A DNA stretch of 64,000 nucleotides from Campylobacter concisus (GTDB taxonomy: Bacteria; Campylobacterota; Campylobacteria; Campylobacterales; Campylobacteraceae). Below are positions 8,845-18,426 of this stretch, in pieces. A model generated the notes under the pieces. The model made no database searches. It saw nothing but the letters and a program-made list of their open reading frames with translations, and was not told where the DNA came from. The stretch is from the NCBI RefSeq assembly GCF_003048375.1, contig NZ_CP021642.1:868001-932000 (forward strand), written 5' to 3'. A program made the translations under genes and the position numbers. Within the stretch, counting starts at the first letter, position 1. The number at the start of each line of letters is the position of its first letter.

Positions 8845-9735
8845 ATGAGCATAGCAGTCATCGGAGCTGGTAAGTGGGGCAGTGCGCTTTTTCACGCATT
8901 TAGTGAAAATAACGAGTGCGTCATCAGCTCAAGAACGCCAAGAGAGATGCCAAATTTTGTAAGTTTAGATGAAGCTTTGGAGTGCGAATACCTAGTTTGC
9001 ACGATCCCAACGCAAGCTACAAATTTATGGTTAAAGCAAAACTACAAAAACAAAGGTCAAAAGATCTTAGTTGCCAGCAAGGGCATAGACACGGCAAATC
9101 TTAAATTTTTAAATGAAATTTATGAAGACTTTGTTGATAGAGAAAATTTAGCCTTTCTCTCAGGCCCGACCTTTGCAAAAGAGATCATGCAAAAGCTACC
9201 TTGCGCCTTGGTGGTAAATTCTAAAAACCAAAATTTAGCTTTAAAATTTGCCTCATTTTTCCCAAGCTATATGAAAGCATACACTTCTGATGATGTGATC
9301 GGCGCTGAGGTGTGCGGGGCTTATAAAAACGTGATCGCCATAGCTGGTGGCATCTGCGACGGACTTGGTCTTGGCAATAACGCAAGGGCGAGTCTCATTT
9401 CGAGGGGGCTTGTTGAGATGGCTAGATTTGGCAAATTTTTTGGTGCAAAAGATGAGACATTTATGGGGCTAAGCGGCGCAGGTGATCTTTTCTTAACCGC
9501 TTCATCGATACTTTCACGCAACTACCGCGTAGGTCTTGGCATCGCAAGGCACGAGAGGCTGGAGAAAATTTTAAATGAGCTTGGCGAGGTGGCAGAGGGT
9601 GTGGATACTGCAAGGGCCATTAGCAAGATCGCTAAAGAAAAGGGCATATATGTGCCCATCGCAAGCGAGGTTGAAAATATGCTAAATGGCAAAGATGTTT
9701 TTGAGAGCGTAAAATCGCTTTTGGGAAGAAGATGA
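8845..9735 (+). CDS. gpsA: Glycerol-3-phosphate dehydrogenase (NAD(P)+)
   Basis: This enzyme reduces dihydroxyacetone phosphate to sn-glycerol-3-phosphate for phospholipid synthesis. Visible features are the N-terminal dinucleotide motif IGAGKWGSALFHAF (residues 5-18), the substrate-site block FLSGPTFAKEI and the C-terminal GLSGAGDLFLTASS with SRNYRVG. At 296 residues it is shorter than the roughly 330 of enterobacterial GpsA, as is common in Campylobacter. It follows gatB as in C. jejuni, and its stop overlaps the next ATG by four bases. Confidence 0.94.
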   Translation: MSIAVIGAGKWGSALFHAFSENNECVISSRTPREMPNFVSLDEALECEYLVCTIPTQATNLWLKQNYKNKGQKILVASKGIDTANLKFLNEIYEDFVDRENLAFLSGPTFAKEIMQKLPCALVVNSKNQNLALKFASFFPSYMKAYTSDDVIGAEVCGAYKNVIAIAGGICDGLGLGNNARASLISRGLVEMARFGKFFGAKDETFMGLSGAGDLFLTASSILSRNYRVGLGIARHERLEKILNELGEVAEGVDTARAISKIAKEKGIYVPIASEVENMLNGKDVFESVKSLLGRR

Positions 9736-10787
9736 GAGCTTTTAAATTTATACTTTTTGTGGCTATTTTTGCTCTGGGGTTAAACGGCGCAGAGGTGAGC
9801 CTAAGGGCCAAGGTCTCGCAGATGATAATGGTTGGCTTTAACGGAGCTAGCACAAAAGACGCTGCGTTTCGCGCGATGTTAAGCGACGCTGGATACGAGA
9901 GATTTGGCGGAGTGATGCTACTTGGCAGAAATGTCACCAACAAAGCCCAACTAAAAGCTAGCATAAAGGCGATCAAAGAGAAAAGTCCTAAAATTTTCAT
10001 CGCTATCGACGAAGAGGGCGGCAACGTAAGCCGTATGAAGGATAAGAGTTTTGATGGTCCATATCCTAGTGCATACGAGGTCGCAAGCACGCTTGATATC
10101 AAAAGCGCATACGATCTCTACTCAAAAATGGCTATAAATTTAAAAGAGTGCGGCATAAATTTAAATTTCGCCCCAGTGGTCGATCTGCACGATGAAAACT
10201 CGCCGATCATCGCTGCTAAGCAAAGGGCTTTTAGCGAGTATGCAAGCAAGGTTGTGATCTACGCTGATGCCTTTATGGACGCATTTAAAGAGCAGGGCAT
10301 ACTAACGACACTTAAGCACTTCCCAGGACACGGCAGCTCAAAAGAGGACTCACATAAAAATAAGAGCGAGGTCACGCTAAGTAAAGACGCACTACTACCA
10401 TACAAAGACGCCATAAGCACTGGTAGAGCACAGGTCATCATGGTCGGACACCTTTTTGTAAAAGGCATCGACGAGGACAATCCAGCCACACTTTCTAAAA
10501 AAATAATAACCGATCTGCTTCGCAATGAGCTTAAATTTAATGGCGTGGTTATCAGCGATGATATGCTGATGAAAGGCGTTGGCGACGAGACATTAGCTCA
10601 AAAAGTGGTGAAATTTATAAACGCTGGTGGTGATATCTTGCTCTTTAGTGAGTTTAAAATAAACAACCAAAGAACGGCTGATCTAATCACTCAGATCATA
10701 ATCGATGCTGTAAATGAGAAAAAGATCAGCAAAGAGCGAATCGACGCATCATACAAGAGGATAATGGCGCTAAAATCGAAGCTTTAA
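9732..10787 (+). CDS. Glycoside hydrolase family 3 protein, beta-N-acetylhexosaminidase (NagZ) type
   Basis: A 351-residue GH3 enzyme. Residues 1-20 look like a signal peptide ending in LGLNGA, so it probably acts in the periplasm, unlike cytoplasmic E. coli NagZ. Family motifs are present in order: the substrate-binding IDEEGGNVSRMKD, KHFPGHGSSKEDSH carrying the Asp-His catalytic dyad of NagZ-type GH3 enzymes, and the nucleophile in VISDDMLMKG. NagZ removes N-acetylglucosamine from peptidoglycan fragments, so a role in wall turnover is a fair inference. It overlaps gpsA by four bases and is convergent with mcrC. Exact specificity is not proven. Confidence 0.85.
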   Translation: MRAFKFILFVAIFALGLNGAEVSLRAKVSQMIMVGFNGASTKDAAFRAMLSDAGYERFGGVMLLGRNVTNKAQLKASIKAIKEKSPKIFIAIDEEGGNVSRMKDKSFDGPYPSAYEVASTLDIKSAYDLYSKMAINLKECGINLNFAPVVDLHDENSPIIAAKQRAFSEYASKVVIYADAFMDAFKEQGILTTLKHFPGHGSSKEDSHKNKSEVTLSKDALLPYKDAISTGRAQVIMVGHLFVKGIDEDNPATLSKKIITDLLRNELKFNGVVISDDMLMKGVGDETLAQKVVKFINAGGDILLFSEFKINNQRTADLITQIIIDAVNEKKISKERIDASYKRIMALKSKL

Positions 10788-10804
10788 ATTTGGCTTTTAG
10801 AAAG

Positions 10805-11995
10805 TTACGCTAGTAAATTTGCGTTATTTTCGTCTTTTTCAAGATCAAAATATAAAATTTCAAGCCACATTTCATCTTCGTATCTAAAATTCATAGTTTT
10901 TTGTCTTATGTCATCTATCTTTGGATAGATGAGGTGTAGCTTGTCACACTCGTGTTTTTTGCCGTAAGCATATAGCTGATATAAGTCGGCTTGTGAGATA
11001 TCATCTCTTGAGCTTATGATCTTCCATTTTGTGTCGGCTATAAATTTGCCTTTTAAAAATATATCAGGCCTTAGTTTGAAGCTTTTTGGATCTTCAACGA
11101 GGTGTTTTTCTGAGTGTTGTAATATAGCGTCTGGAAAGCTTTTCTTTATAAAATCTCCAACATAGCTTTCAAAAAGTGCATTCATATCAAATAGCAAGGC
11201 AAAGGCTAGATCATCGCCTTTATGCGGTGTAAATGAGTTGTTAAGTAAAAAGATCTTGCACCATAAAAGAGTTTGCTCGTAGTGCTTTACTTGGCGGTTC
11301 ATGACAAGCTTTGCAAAGAAATTTTTATAATCCTCACACTCCAAAACCTCATCAAATATAAACAAAATCTCGCGTATTTTTTGCTGATTTTTACTAGAAT
11401 TTGACTTTTTGTATAGAAATTTAAGTGTTGTTTTTATGATCCTATTTATCTTTATATTGCTTAAAAATTCGCTGTATCCTACGTAAAACCGCTCTTTGTG
11501 GATGCTATTTCTTTTTATCTGCTCGTTTATATTAAGCTTTCCTTTTAGAAAATTTAGGTTCTCTTCTAGCGCTACATAGTCGCTTTTTATCCCCTTTTTT
11601 ACAAGAGCTTCAAGCTCACTTAAAAACATAGAGATGAAAATTTCCAAAAGCGGTAAATTTTGTGTTTTTAAACTGGCTAAATTTGAGCTTTTAAATGGGA
11701 AATTTCTTAGAGTTTTTAGCATTTTTATAAAAACTGCTTTTGATCTTTCGGCGTCGTTTTTGTCTGCTATTTTTGGCAAAATCTCTATCGTTAAGCCACT
11801 TTTTGTTTGCAAAACACCGACGTAGTTTCTAGCTTGTATAAATTTCCCGCCAACCCCGCTTGATATCCTTAAAAACGGCGCATTTTCATCGCTATTTTTA
11901 AGGATAAAATTTTCTATATCGCCAAAGTCTTTTTTGTCTATATCGTGCTGATATATACGCTCAAACTCAGTTATCGTTATCTGACTTTGCTTCAT
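10805..11995 (-). CDS. mcrC: McrC-type nuclease subunit of a McrBC restriction system
   Basis: McrC is the partner of the McrB GTPase; together they cut DNA carrying modified cytosines. This 396-residue protein has the McrC N-terminal region (residues 1-100, with SGVGGKFIQARNYVGVLQTK) and a C-terminal PD-(D/E)xK nuclease core: RPD at 309-311 and IADTKWK around 319-325, giving the Asp, Asp and Lys of the active site (the acidic residue before Lys is replaced by Thr, as in many McrC proteins with DAK or DTK). It overlaps the end of mcrB by 29 bases, so the pair is translated together. It is convergent with the GH3 gene. Confidence 0.88.
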   Translation of the reverse strand: MKQSQITITEFERIYQHDIDKKDFGDIENFILKNSDENAPFLRISSGVGGKFIQARNYVGVLQTKSGLTIEILPKIADKNDAERSKAVFIKMLKTLRNFPFKSSNLASLKTQNLPLLEIFISMFLSELEALVKKGIKSDYVALEENLNFLKGKLNINEQIKRNSIHKERFYVGYSEFLSNIKINRIIKTTLKFLYKKSNSSKNQQKIREILFIFDEVLECEDYKNFFAKLVMNRQVKHYEQTLLWCKIFLLNNSFTPHKGDDLAFALLFDMNALFESYVGDFIKKSFPDAILQHSEKHLVEDPKSFKLRPDIFLKGKFIADTKWKIISSRDDISQADLYQLYAYGKKHECDKLHLIYPKIDDIRQKTMNFRYEDEMWLEILYFDLEKDENNANLLA

Positions 11996-13712
11996 CTACT
12001 TGGCTACTTGTTAAATTGTAAATTTTTAGATAGTTTTGCTTGTCATAAAAAGCTTCTTTGTCTATTTCGTATAAAATTTTATCGTTTATATAGTCAGTGC
12101 CGCTTTTAAATAAAGCATTTGCTGGCTTCTTTTCTTTGATAAATTGACTATCCCCCAAAACCAGCCTGATTTTCTCCCAGTCGTCGTAAAAATACTCTTG
12201 TAGTAGCGGTAAAATTTTGTTTTTAAAGACATTTGCAAGCGTTTTTAAGTCTGACACATTTATAAAATAAGCGTGTCCTATCGTGTGATCTCTGTCGTAA
12301 AGATACTCTATGCGCTCGTTTATCGTTTTTAGCATTTCTCCTACATTGATGCCTTCAATGATTGTTTCATTTAGCGTGTCGTATTCTGGCATCATCTCCA
12401 CAAACTCAAACCTTCTTCTAAGAGCCGTATCCATAAGAGCTATGCTTCTATCTGCTGTATTCATCGTGCCTATTATGTATAAATTTGACGGCACTCCAAA
12501 TTTCTCTTTTGAGTATGGCAGCTCGACCATTATCTCATCATCTGCACCTAGCCTTTTTGACGGTTCTATAAGAGTTATGAGCTCACCAAAAATTTTAGAT
12601 ATATTTCCGCGGTTGATCTCGTCGATAAAGATGGCATATTTTGGTGTGTTTTCATTAAAAAACTTTTGTCGCTCATCTTTTGGCAAATCGCAAAAGTCCC
12701 TAAGTTTGCTTTTGTAATCACTAAGAAGCAAGGCGTTTTCGCAGCACTGATAAAAAATTCCTTTTGATATCTCATAAGTTATATCGCCATCTTCGTTTTC
12801 GCTATCAAATAGAGGCTTTATGCCCTCAACAAATTCCTCATATCCATAGCTTTGGTGAAATGTTATAAATTTAAAATTTTCTTTAGTGTAGCTTGTGCCT
12901 ACTTTTTTATCTTTTATCTCTTTGTATTTTTCGTAAAGCTCTATGACCTCAGGATACTCATCATTGAGCGCTTTTATATCTACACACCATTCACTTTTCT
13001 CGTTTTTCTCAAATATAAAAGGCGGATTTTTTCTTTTAATATTTACATATTTGCAATCCATTTTTGTATGAGCCAGCAATTCTGTTGATATTGTCTGATT
13101 TGGTCTTTTTGAGCCAGATTTTATTGATTTTAATTTAAATAAAGTGTGATTTACTATGCCGTTGTTTAACTTAAGCCAACCACCATTAATATTTGAAATA
13201 GCTGCATCATATAATATGGCTGCAGCCACTTGAAACCAAGTGTAGTTTTCTATTTTTAACATTTCATATAGCGCGTCAGTGTCATCGTTCGATTTTACAT
13301 TGAGATTTTGAGTAAAATTATCCATGATCTTTGAAAGCCTATATGTTTTTCCTGTTCCTGGAGGGCCATATAAAATTTGATTTAGTGGAAAATTTACCTT
13401 AGCTTTTTGTTGTCCATTGTTTTCTGTTGGCATTGTATCTCCTTTGCCATTTTTAAATTCTATGTATTTGTTTACTGCAGAGTTATAATTAGAAAAATGT
13501 TTTTTAGGTCTTCCTGATTTTATAAACTCTTCTTCTAGATATTTTGGATTTTTGCTCTTTGCATTATAATAGTCAAAAATTGAGTAAATTTTATTGTCTT
13601 CTAAAAAACTAATAAAATTTCTTAAATAGGTTTGATATTGTGGAACTGTGTTTTTACTTAAAGTTTGTTTACAATAATCTTTAAAACCGTCATAGTCTAT
13701 ATCCTCAAACAC
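11967..13712 (-). CDS. mcrB: McrB-type AAA+ GTPase with unusual N-terminus and insert
   Basis: Motor subunit of a McrBC-type system. Numbered from my preferred GTG at 13712: residues 1-95 form a helical N-terminal region (QYQTYLRNFISFLEDNKIY) unlike the E. coli McrB DNA-binding domain and resembling the core-binding fold of tyrosine recombinases; Walker A GPPGTGKT at 116-123; Walker B FIDEINR at 361-367; the McrB GTPase signature MNTADR at 416-421. Between Walker A and the FITFHQSYGYEEF block lies an insert of about 130 residues. GTG follows AAAGGAG by five bases; a TTG at 13733 would add seven residues with no ribosome site. DNA target unknown. Confidence 0.87.
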   Translation of the reverse strand: MFEDIDYDGFKDYCKQTLSKNTVPQYQTYLRNFISFLEDNKIYSIFDYYNAKSKNPKYLEEEFIKSGRPKKHFSNYNSAVNKYIEFKNGKGDTMPTENNGQQKAKVNFPLNQILYGPPGTGKTYRLSKIMDNFTQNLNVKSNDDTDALYEMLKIENYTWFQVAAAILYDAAISNINGGWLKLNNGIVNHTLFKLKSIKSGSKRPNQTISTELLAHTKMDCKYVNIKRKNPPFIFEKNEKSEWCVDIKALNDEYPEVIELYEKYKEIKDKKVGTSYTKENFKFITFHQSYGYEEFVEGIKPLFDSENEDGDITYEISKGIFYQCCENALLLSDYKSKLRDFCDLPKDERQKFFNENTPKYAIFIDEINRGNISKIFGELITLIEPSKRLGADDEIMVELPYSKEKFGVPSNLYIIGTMNTADRSIALMDTALRRRFEFVEMMPEYDTLNETIIEGINVGEMLKTINERIEYLYDRDHTIGHAYFINVSDLKTLANVFKNKILPLLQEYFYDDWEKIRLVLGDSQFIKEKKPANALFKSGTDYINDKILYEIDKEAFYDKQNYLKIYNLTSSQVDEAKSDNDN

Positions 13713-13751
13713 ACTTACTCCTTTAATTTTCAAAATTTAGCAAAGTCGCTC

Positions 13752-14204
13752 TCATAACCCATCAAATTCTTTCTTTAGTTCGTCCCTTAGCTCTTCGGCT
13801 CTATCTTCGCCGTTTTTTAAATTTGCCTTCACAAAGCCATCGATCTCGTCTAAAATTTCAACTAGTTCGCTCTCCCAGTTTGCATTTTCCCGCTTTAAAA
13901 GCGCCTCGACCTTATCTCTTGTCTGCTCGAGCTGATCCAGTGCTTTGTCTTTGTCGCTAGCCTCATTTAGCGCATCTTCAAAGAGTATGTCTTGTCTTAG
14001 AGCGTTTATCTTTTTTTGTATGACGTTGCAAAATTTAGGGTATTTCTCAGCGTTGTTTAAATTTTCTAAAACCTCTTGCGCAGCCTTTTGATAGGCAGGT
14101 ACCGCCCCATCATCGTCAAGCTTTTTGGTTAGTTTTTGTATCTGAAAATATAAAATAAGCGCTGCAAAAAATGCAAGCAGCAAATAGATCGTAACGCTAT
14201 TCAT
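13752..14204 (-). CDS. Small membrane-anchored coiled-coil protein, function unknown
   Basis: A 150-residue protein with one N-terminal membrane segment (residues 4-20, TIYLLLAFFAALILYF), then a charged, helical cytoplasmic part with heptad character and an acidic tail (DRAEELRDELKKEFDGL). No enzyme motif is visible and I do not recognise the family. A good site (AAGGAG) precedes the ATG. It overlaps the end of the upstream RarD-like gene by eight bases and is followed after 18 bases by mcrB, so it may be co-transcribed with either; there is no evidence that it belongs to the restriction module. Confidence 0.6.
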   Translation of the reverse strand: MNSVTIYLLLAFFAALILYFQIQKLTKKLDDDGAVPAYQKAAQEVLENLNNAEKYPKFCNVIQKKINALRQDILFEDALNEASDKDKALDQLEQTRDKVEALLKRENANWESELVEILDEIDGFVKANLKNGEDRAEELRDELKKEFDGL

Positions 14205-15027
14205 TTTTACTCCTTTTTCTAAATTTATCTACGCTAATTATCGCAAGTGCCAGCCAGATCATACAAAATGAGACGACTTTGTAGCCATCTAAAATTTCGC
14301 CATAAATGAAGACCGCGCAAAGGATCGCGATGGTTGGTGAGATGTATTGCAAGTAGCCGATAGTCGTTAAATTTATCCTTGTCGTAGCTGCGTTAAATGC
14401 GACAAGTGGCACGATGGTTACGATGCTTGAAGCGATCATTAAAAGTGAGTCCTCGTTTAGTCCAAAGTGGCTTTGCGAGTGAAAAACCAGCCATAAAACG
14501 TAGCCAAGCGCAAATGGAAACATAAAAAATGTTTCGATAAAAAGCCCGTTAAATGCGCTAATCTTCGCCATCTTTCTAACCATCGCGTAAAATCCAAATG
14601 AAAGTGGCAAGATGATAGAGACAAGTGGCAGGCCACCTTTAGCGTAAATTTGCACGCAAACGGCTGCGATGACGATGCAAACGGCTATGGCGCTAGCTTT
14701 GCTCAGGCGCTCTTTAAAGATGATGACGCCAAGGAGCATGCTTATCAAGGGATTTATAAAATATCCCAAACTCGTATCTAAAATTTTGCCGCTACCCACC
14801 GCATAGACATAAACGCCCCAGTTTATGGTGATAAAAATACCACTTAAAAATAGAGCCTTTAGCGAGCGGATATCTTTAAGAAGCGCAAAAATTTCGCCCA
14901 TTTTGCCATTAATGCAAAGCACTGCCGCCATCAAGAAAAACGACCAGATGATCCTGTGGGCTAAAATTTCATAAGCATCGATATCTTTGCTAAAGAGGTT
15001 GAAATAAACCGCCAAAAATCCCCACAT
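14197..15027 (-). CDS. EamA/RarD-type transporter with defective or shifted start
   Basis: A drug/metabolite transporter superfamily protein of RarD type: about ten hydrophobic helices, with HRIIWSFFLMAAVLCI near the N-terminus and ISPTIAILCAVFIYGEILDG late. The first ATG (15027) lies inside the first membrane helix. The frame stays open upstream and encodes ESQKGVILALSAFF, which is clearly the missing half of that helix, but no ATG, GTG or TTG exists there. The ATG that overlaps the previous stop (15069-15071, ATGA) is out of frame by one base; an A5 run lies at 15058-15062. So the gene is truncated, frameshifted or uses a non-standard start. Confidence 0.7.
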   Translation of the reverse strand: MWGFLAVYFNLFSKDIDAYEILAHRIIWSFFLMAAVLCINGKMGEIFALLKDIRSLKALFLSGIFITINWGVYVYAVGSGKILDTSLGYFINPLISMLLGVIIFKERLSKASAIAVCIVIAAVCVQIYAKGGLPLVSIILPLSFGFYAMVRKMAKISAFNGLFIETFFMFPFALGYVLWLVFHSQSHFGLNEDSLLMIASSIVTIVPLVAFNAATTRINLTTIGYLQYISPTIAILCAVFIYGEILDGYKVVSFCMIWLALAIISVDKFRKRSKNE

Positions 15028-15067
15028 AAAAAAGGCGCTAAGCGCGAGAATAACGCCTTTTTGGCTC

Positions 15068-15955
15068 TCATTTAGTCTTGGTATTTTTGTCGCCTTTTAT
15101 AGAATTTATACTATCTATCATCAAAAGCGTGACAGAGATGGCTAGGCAGATCATCAAAAAGTATGAGCTTTTCTCCAGTCTCTCGCCGATGGCAAATGAG
15201 ACAAAAAGCATCATTATAGGCTCAAAATATGTAAGCAAACCTAGTACATTTATCGGCACGAGCGTGCTTGAGAGGATCTGGGCGATGAGGGCTATGCCGC
15301 TGATAGCACCAAGCAAGATGAGCAGATAGTAGATGTTTGGATTTTGGCTCATTACGTAGTCCATATCGGCTGTGAGCGCAAAATAAAATGAGAATAAAAA
15401 CATAAAAATTATCTCTATAACAAAGCTTGAGAAATTTGCAAGGTTGTAGTACTTTCTAATGGTAAAATAGACTGGATAAAGGCAAAAAACTACAGCGCTC
15501 TCCCACGAGATGCCACCACTAATGACTGCTGTGCTAAAGACGCCAATGGCAGCGAAAAATATCGATGCTAACTTTGTTTTTGAGAGGTGCTCTTTGAAAA
15601 ATATCCGTCCAAAAAGGACCATGACTATTGGCATGATGAGGTAGCCTATCGAGACTTTTAGCGCTGCGCCGTTACTTGGAGCCCAGAGATAGAGCCACAT
15701 CTGAAATGAGACGATGAGCGAGGTAGCAAGCAAAACTAGTAAAATTTTAGGTTTTAGCTTTATTTTTAGAAGTAAAAATTTGAAATTTCGCTGCTGTTTT
15801 AACAAAAAAATGGCGGCGATGACAAAAGGCATGGCAAAGATCATGCGGTATCCAATAAGAGCTTGCGTGCTGATGGGGTTCATGAGCACTGACATGTAGT
15901 AGATGCAGTTAAATAAAACCGAGGCTAAAAGCGAATAAAATATGCCTTTTATCAT
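15068..15955 (-). CDS. EamA family (RarD-like) transporter
   Basis: A 295-residue membrane protein of the drug/metabolite transporter superfamily with about ten predicted helices in two EamA halves (first from LLASVLFNCIYYMSVL, second from FFAAIGVFSTAVISGGISW). Paralogous to the next gene downstream, it shares the order of helices and the early motif YRMIFAMPFVIAAIF, which corresponds to HRIIWSFFLMAAV there. The substrate is unknown; RarD was named from chloramphenicol-related studies but members move many metabolites. The stop overlaps an ATG (ATGA) that was probably once the coupled start of the downstream copy. It diverges from the DAHP synthase gene. Confidence 0.82.
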   Translation of the reverse strand: MIKGIFYSLLASVLFNCIYYMSVLMNPISTQALIGYRMIFAMPFVIAAIFLLKQQRNFKFLLLKIKLKPKILLVLLATSLIVSFQMWLYLWAPSNGAALKVSIGYLIMPIVMVLFGRIFFKEHLSKTKLASIFFAAIGVFSTAVISGGISWESAVVFCLYPVYFTIRKYYNLANFSSFVIEIIFMFLFSFYFALTADMDYVMSQNPNIYYLLILLGAISGIALIAQILSSTLVPINVLGLLTYFEPIMMLFVSFAIGERLEKSSYFLMICLAISVTLLMIDSINSIKGDKNTKTK

Positions 15956-16057
15956 GAAAAAAATCTTCTCTTTTTCTGGGTAAATTTAAAGTAGCGATTG
16001 TATGCAAAATATCTTTAATAGTCCATTAATGGCTTTTATTTTTTAAGTTTTGCGTGA

Positions 16058-16063
16058 TATAAT
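16058..16063 (+). promoter_or_regulatory. -10 element of the DAHP synthase promoter
   Basis: TATAAT in the context TGCGTGATATAAT, an extended -10 preceded by a T-rich stretch, 35 bases before the ATG at 16099. This is the usual Campylobacter sigma-70 arrangement. Confidence 0.65.
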
Positions 16064-16098
16064 CTGCGCTAAATCAAGGTAAAAGATAGGAAAAATTT

Positions 16099-17439
16099 AT
16101 GACTTGGAACAGAGATAGTTGGAGAGAATTTAACATCTTGCAACAACCAACTTATCCAAATTTAAAAGAGCTAAAAGAGGCTGAAGAAAAACTAAAAGCA
16201 CTTCCGCCTTTGGTATTTGCTGGTGAGGCTAGAAGTCTTAAAAATGAGCTTGCAAAAGTTTGCAATGGCGAGGCCTTTTTGCTTCAAGGTGGCGACTGTG
16301 CTGAGAGTTTTGCAAATTTTAGCGCAAACAACATCAGAGATATGTTTAAGGTCTTGCTTCAAATGGCGATAGTTTTAACCTTTGGTGGTGGCTGTCCGGT
16401 GGTCAAAGTAGGCCGCGTGGCAGGGCAGTTTGCAAAGCCTAGAAGTAGCGACTATGAAGAGGTAAATGGAGTTAAATTACCAAGCTATAGAGGCGACATC
16501 ATAAATGGCTTTGAATTTGACGAGCAGGCAAGAGTACCTGATCCAAAACGCATGATAGAAGCTTACTATCAAAGTGCTTCTACGATGAACCTCTTAAGAG
16601 CCTTTTCAAGAGGAGGTTTGGCCGACCTTCATCAGGTGCATAAGTGGAATTTAGGCTTTGTTAAAAAGCCAGAGATAGGCGAGAAATACGCAAAACTAGC
16701 TGATGATCTAACAAAAACTCTATCTTTCATGGCAGCTTGTGGCATCACTTCGGCAAACACCCCAGCGATAAATCAAACCGCAGTCTATACATCTCACGAG
16801 GCACTGCTTTTGCCTTATGAAGAGGCGCTAACTAGGGTTGATAGCCTTAGTGGCGAGTGGTATGATTGCTCGGCTCACATGCTTTGGATAGGCGAGAGAA
16901 CACGCGGTATAAACGATGCTCACGTGCATTTTTTAAGTGGTGTGAAAAATCCTATCGGCGTAAAGATCGGACCAAGTGCAAAAGCTGAAGAAGTTGTCGC
17001 GCTTGCAAATAAGCTAAATCCAGAAAATGAAGCTGGCAGACTAAATGTGATAATCAGAATGGGCGCTGACAAGATCGGCGAAAATTTACCAAAAATTTTA
17101 AGAGAGCTAAAGCGCGAGGGGCTAAATATCGTTTATAGCATCGATCCGATGCATGGCAACACCGTTAAGACCTCAAACAACTACAAAACTCGTGAATTTA
17201 GTAAAATTTTAAGCGAGGTTAGAAACTTTTTTGAAATTCATAAAGCTGAGGGCACAAGAGCAGGTGGCGTGCATCTTGAGATGACTGGCAAAGATGTGAC
17301 AGAGTGCACTGGTGGCGCGCTAAACATCACTGAAAGCTCGCTAAAAGAGAGATATGAGACGCAGTGCGATCCAAGACTAAATGCTGATCAGGCTTTAGAG
17401 CTTGCATTTTTGATGGCTGATCTAGTTAAAAAAGCTTAA
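16099..17439 (+). CDS. 3-deoxy-7-phosphoheptulonate synthase, class II
   Basis: First step of aromatic amino acid synthesis: condensation of phosphoenolpyruvate and erythrose 4-phosphate. The 446-residue length and motifs are of the class II (plant-like) type, not the E. coli AroFGH type: [10 protein letters not shown] at about residues 61-70, [21 protein letters not shown]-like [12 protein letters not shown], and [10 protein letters not shown] near residue 350. It begins with the class II signature [10 protein letters not shown]. It has its own promoter and is followed after 24 bases by a flavoprotein gene with no obvious metabolic link. Confidence 0.95.
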   Translation: MTWNRDSWREFNILQQPTYPNLKELKEAEEKLKALPPLVFAGEARSLKNELAKVCNGEAFLLQGGDCAESFANFSANNIRDMFKVLLQMAIVLTFGGGCPVVKVGRVAGQFAKPRSSDYEEVNGVKLPSYRGDIINGFEFDEQARVPDPKRMIEAYYQSASTMNLLRAFSRGGLADLHQVHKWNLGFVKKPEIGEKYAKLADDLTKTLSFMAACGITSANTPAINQTAVYTSHEALLLPYEEALTRVDSLSGEWYDCSAHMLWIGERTRGINDAHVHFLSGVKNPIGVKIGPSAKAEEVVALANKLNPENEAGRLNVIIRMGADKIGENLPKILRELKREGLNIVYSIDPMHGNTVKTSNNYKTREFSKILSEVRNFFEIHKAEGTRAGGVHLEMTGKDVTECTGGALNITESSLKERYETQCDPRLNADQALELAFLMADLVKKA

Positions 17440-17463
17440 AATTTATAAAATTTGGAGAAAAAT

Positions 17464-18426
17464 ATGGCAAATATTTATGATCTAATAGTAGTTGGCGGCG
17501 GACCTTGTGGCATAGCTAGCGTAGTTGAGGCTAAAAGAAATGGCTTAAGTAATGTTTTGCTCCTTGAAAAAGGCGATAACCACAGCCAAACGATCAGAAA
17601 ATTTTATAAAGACAATAAACGCGTAGATAAAGAGTATAAAGGGCAAGATAGCACGATACATGGGCTAGTTTCGTTTGAAGATGGCACAAAAGAGAGCACG
17701 CTTGATTATTTTGACAAGCTACTTGACTCTGAGAATATCGAGGCTTTTTTTAATTCTGAGGTCGAAAGCGTAAAAAAAGAGGGAGAAATTTTTAAAGTAA
17801 CTACCTCAAAAGCTGTCTATGAAGCCAAAAATGTTATGGTCTCTATCGGCAAAATGGGGCGACCAAACAAGCCTGACTATAAGATCCCGCCATCACTAAA
17901 TTCAGTTGTAAATTTTAACCTTGATAACTGCACAAACGGCGAAAAAGTGCTAGTTGTGGGCGGTGGCAACTCTGCGGTTGAGTATGCTATCGAGCTTTGT
18001 CAGTATAACAAAACTACGATCGCTTACAGAAAAGATAAATTTAGCCGTGTAAATGAGACAAATTTAAGCGCACTTTGGGAGCTTGAGAAGCACAATAAGA
18101 TAAAAGTAAGGCTAAATCACGATATAACCGAGATCGATAATGAATCAGGCAAGGTAAGAGTGCATTATGAAAATGGCAAGATCCGTGTCTATGACAGGGT
18201 TGTTTATGCGATCGGTGGCTCAAGTCCGGTTGATTTTTTACAAAAATGTCAGATAAAAACTGATGAGAAAGGCACTCCAATAGTTGATAGCAATTACCAA
18301 AGTAGCGTGCCAGGACTATATGTGGGAGGCGACATCGTGCTAAAAAATGGCGGCTCGATAGTAGTCGGACTAAATCACGCTCATAGCGTCATCAAAGATA
18401 TCTTAAAAGGCAAGGCACAAGCTTGA
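17464..18426 (+). CDS. NAD(P)-binding flavoprotein, FqrB-like (flavodoxin/quinone reductase type)
   Basis: A 320-residue two-dinucleotide-domain reductase. The FAD site IVVGGGPCGIASVVEA is at residues 8-23 and the NAD(P) site VLVVGGGNSAVEYAIEL at about 158-174, followed by the FAD-closing YVGGDIVL. It resembles thioredoxin reductases in fold but has no CxxC redox pair, so it cannot reduce thioredoxin. Epsilonproteobacterial proteins of this type include FqrB, which passes electrons between NADPH and flavodoxin; that role is likely here but inferred. The ATG at 17464 follows GGAG; an upstream in-frame TTG (17452) overlaps that site and is unlikely to be the start. Confidence 0.78.
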   Translation: MANIYDLIVVGGGPCGIASVVEAKRNGLSNVLLLEKGDNHSQTIRKFYKDNKRVDKEYKGQDSTIHGLVSFEDGTKESTLDYFDKLLDSENIEAFFNSEVESVKKEGEIFKVTTSKAVYEAKNVMVSIGKMGRPNKPDYKIPPSLNSVVNFNLDNCTNGEKVLVVGGGNSAVEYAIELCQYNKTTIAYRKDKFSRVNETNLSALWELEKHNKIKVRLNHDITEIDNESGKVRVHYENGKIRVYDRVVYAIGGSSPVDFLQKCQIKTDEKGTPIVDSNYQSSVPGLYVGGDIVLKNGGSIVVGLNHAHSVIKDILKGKAQA

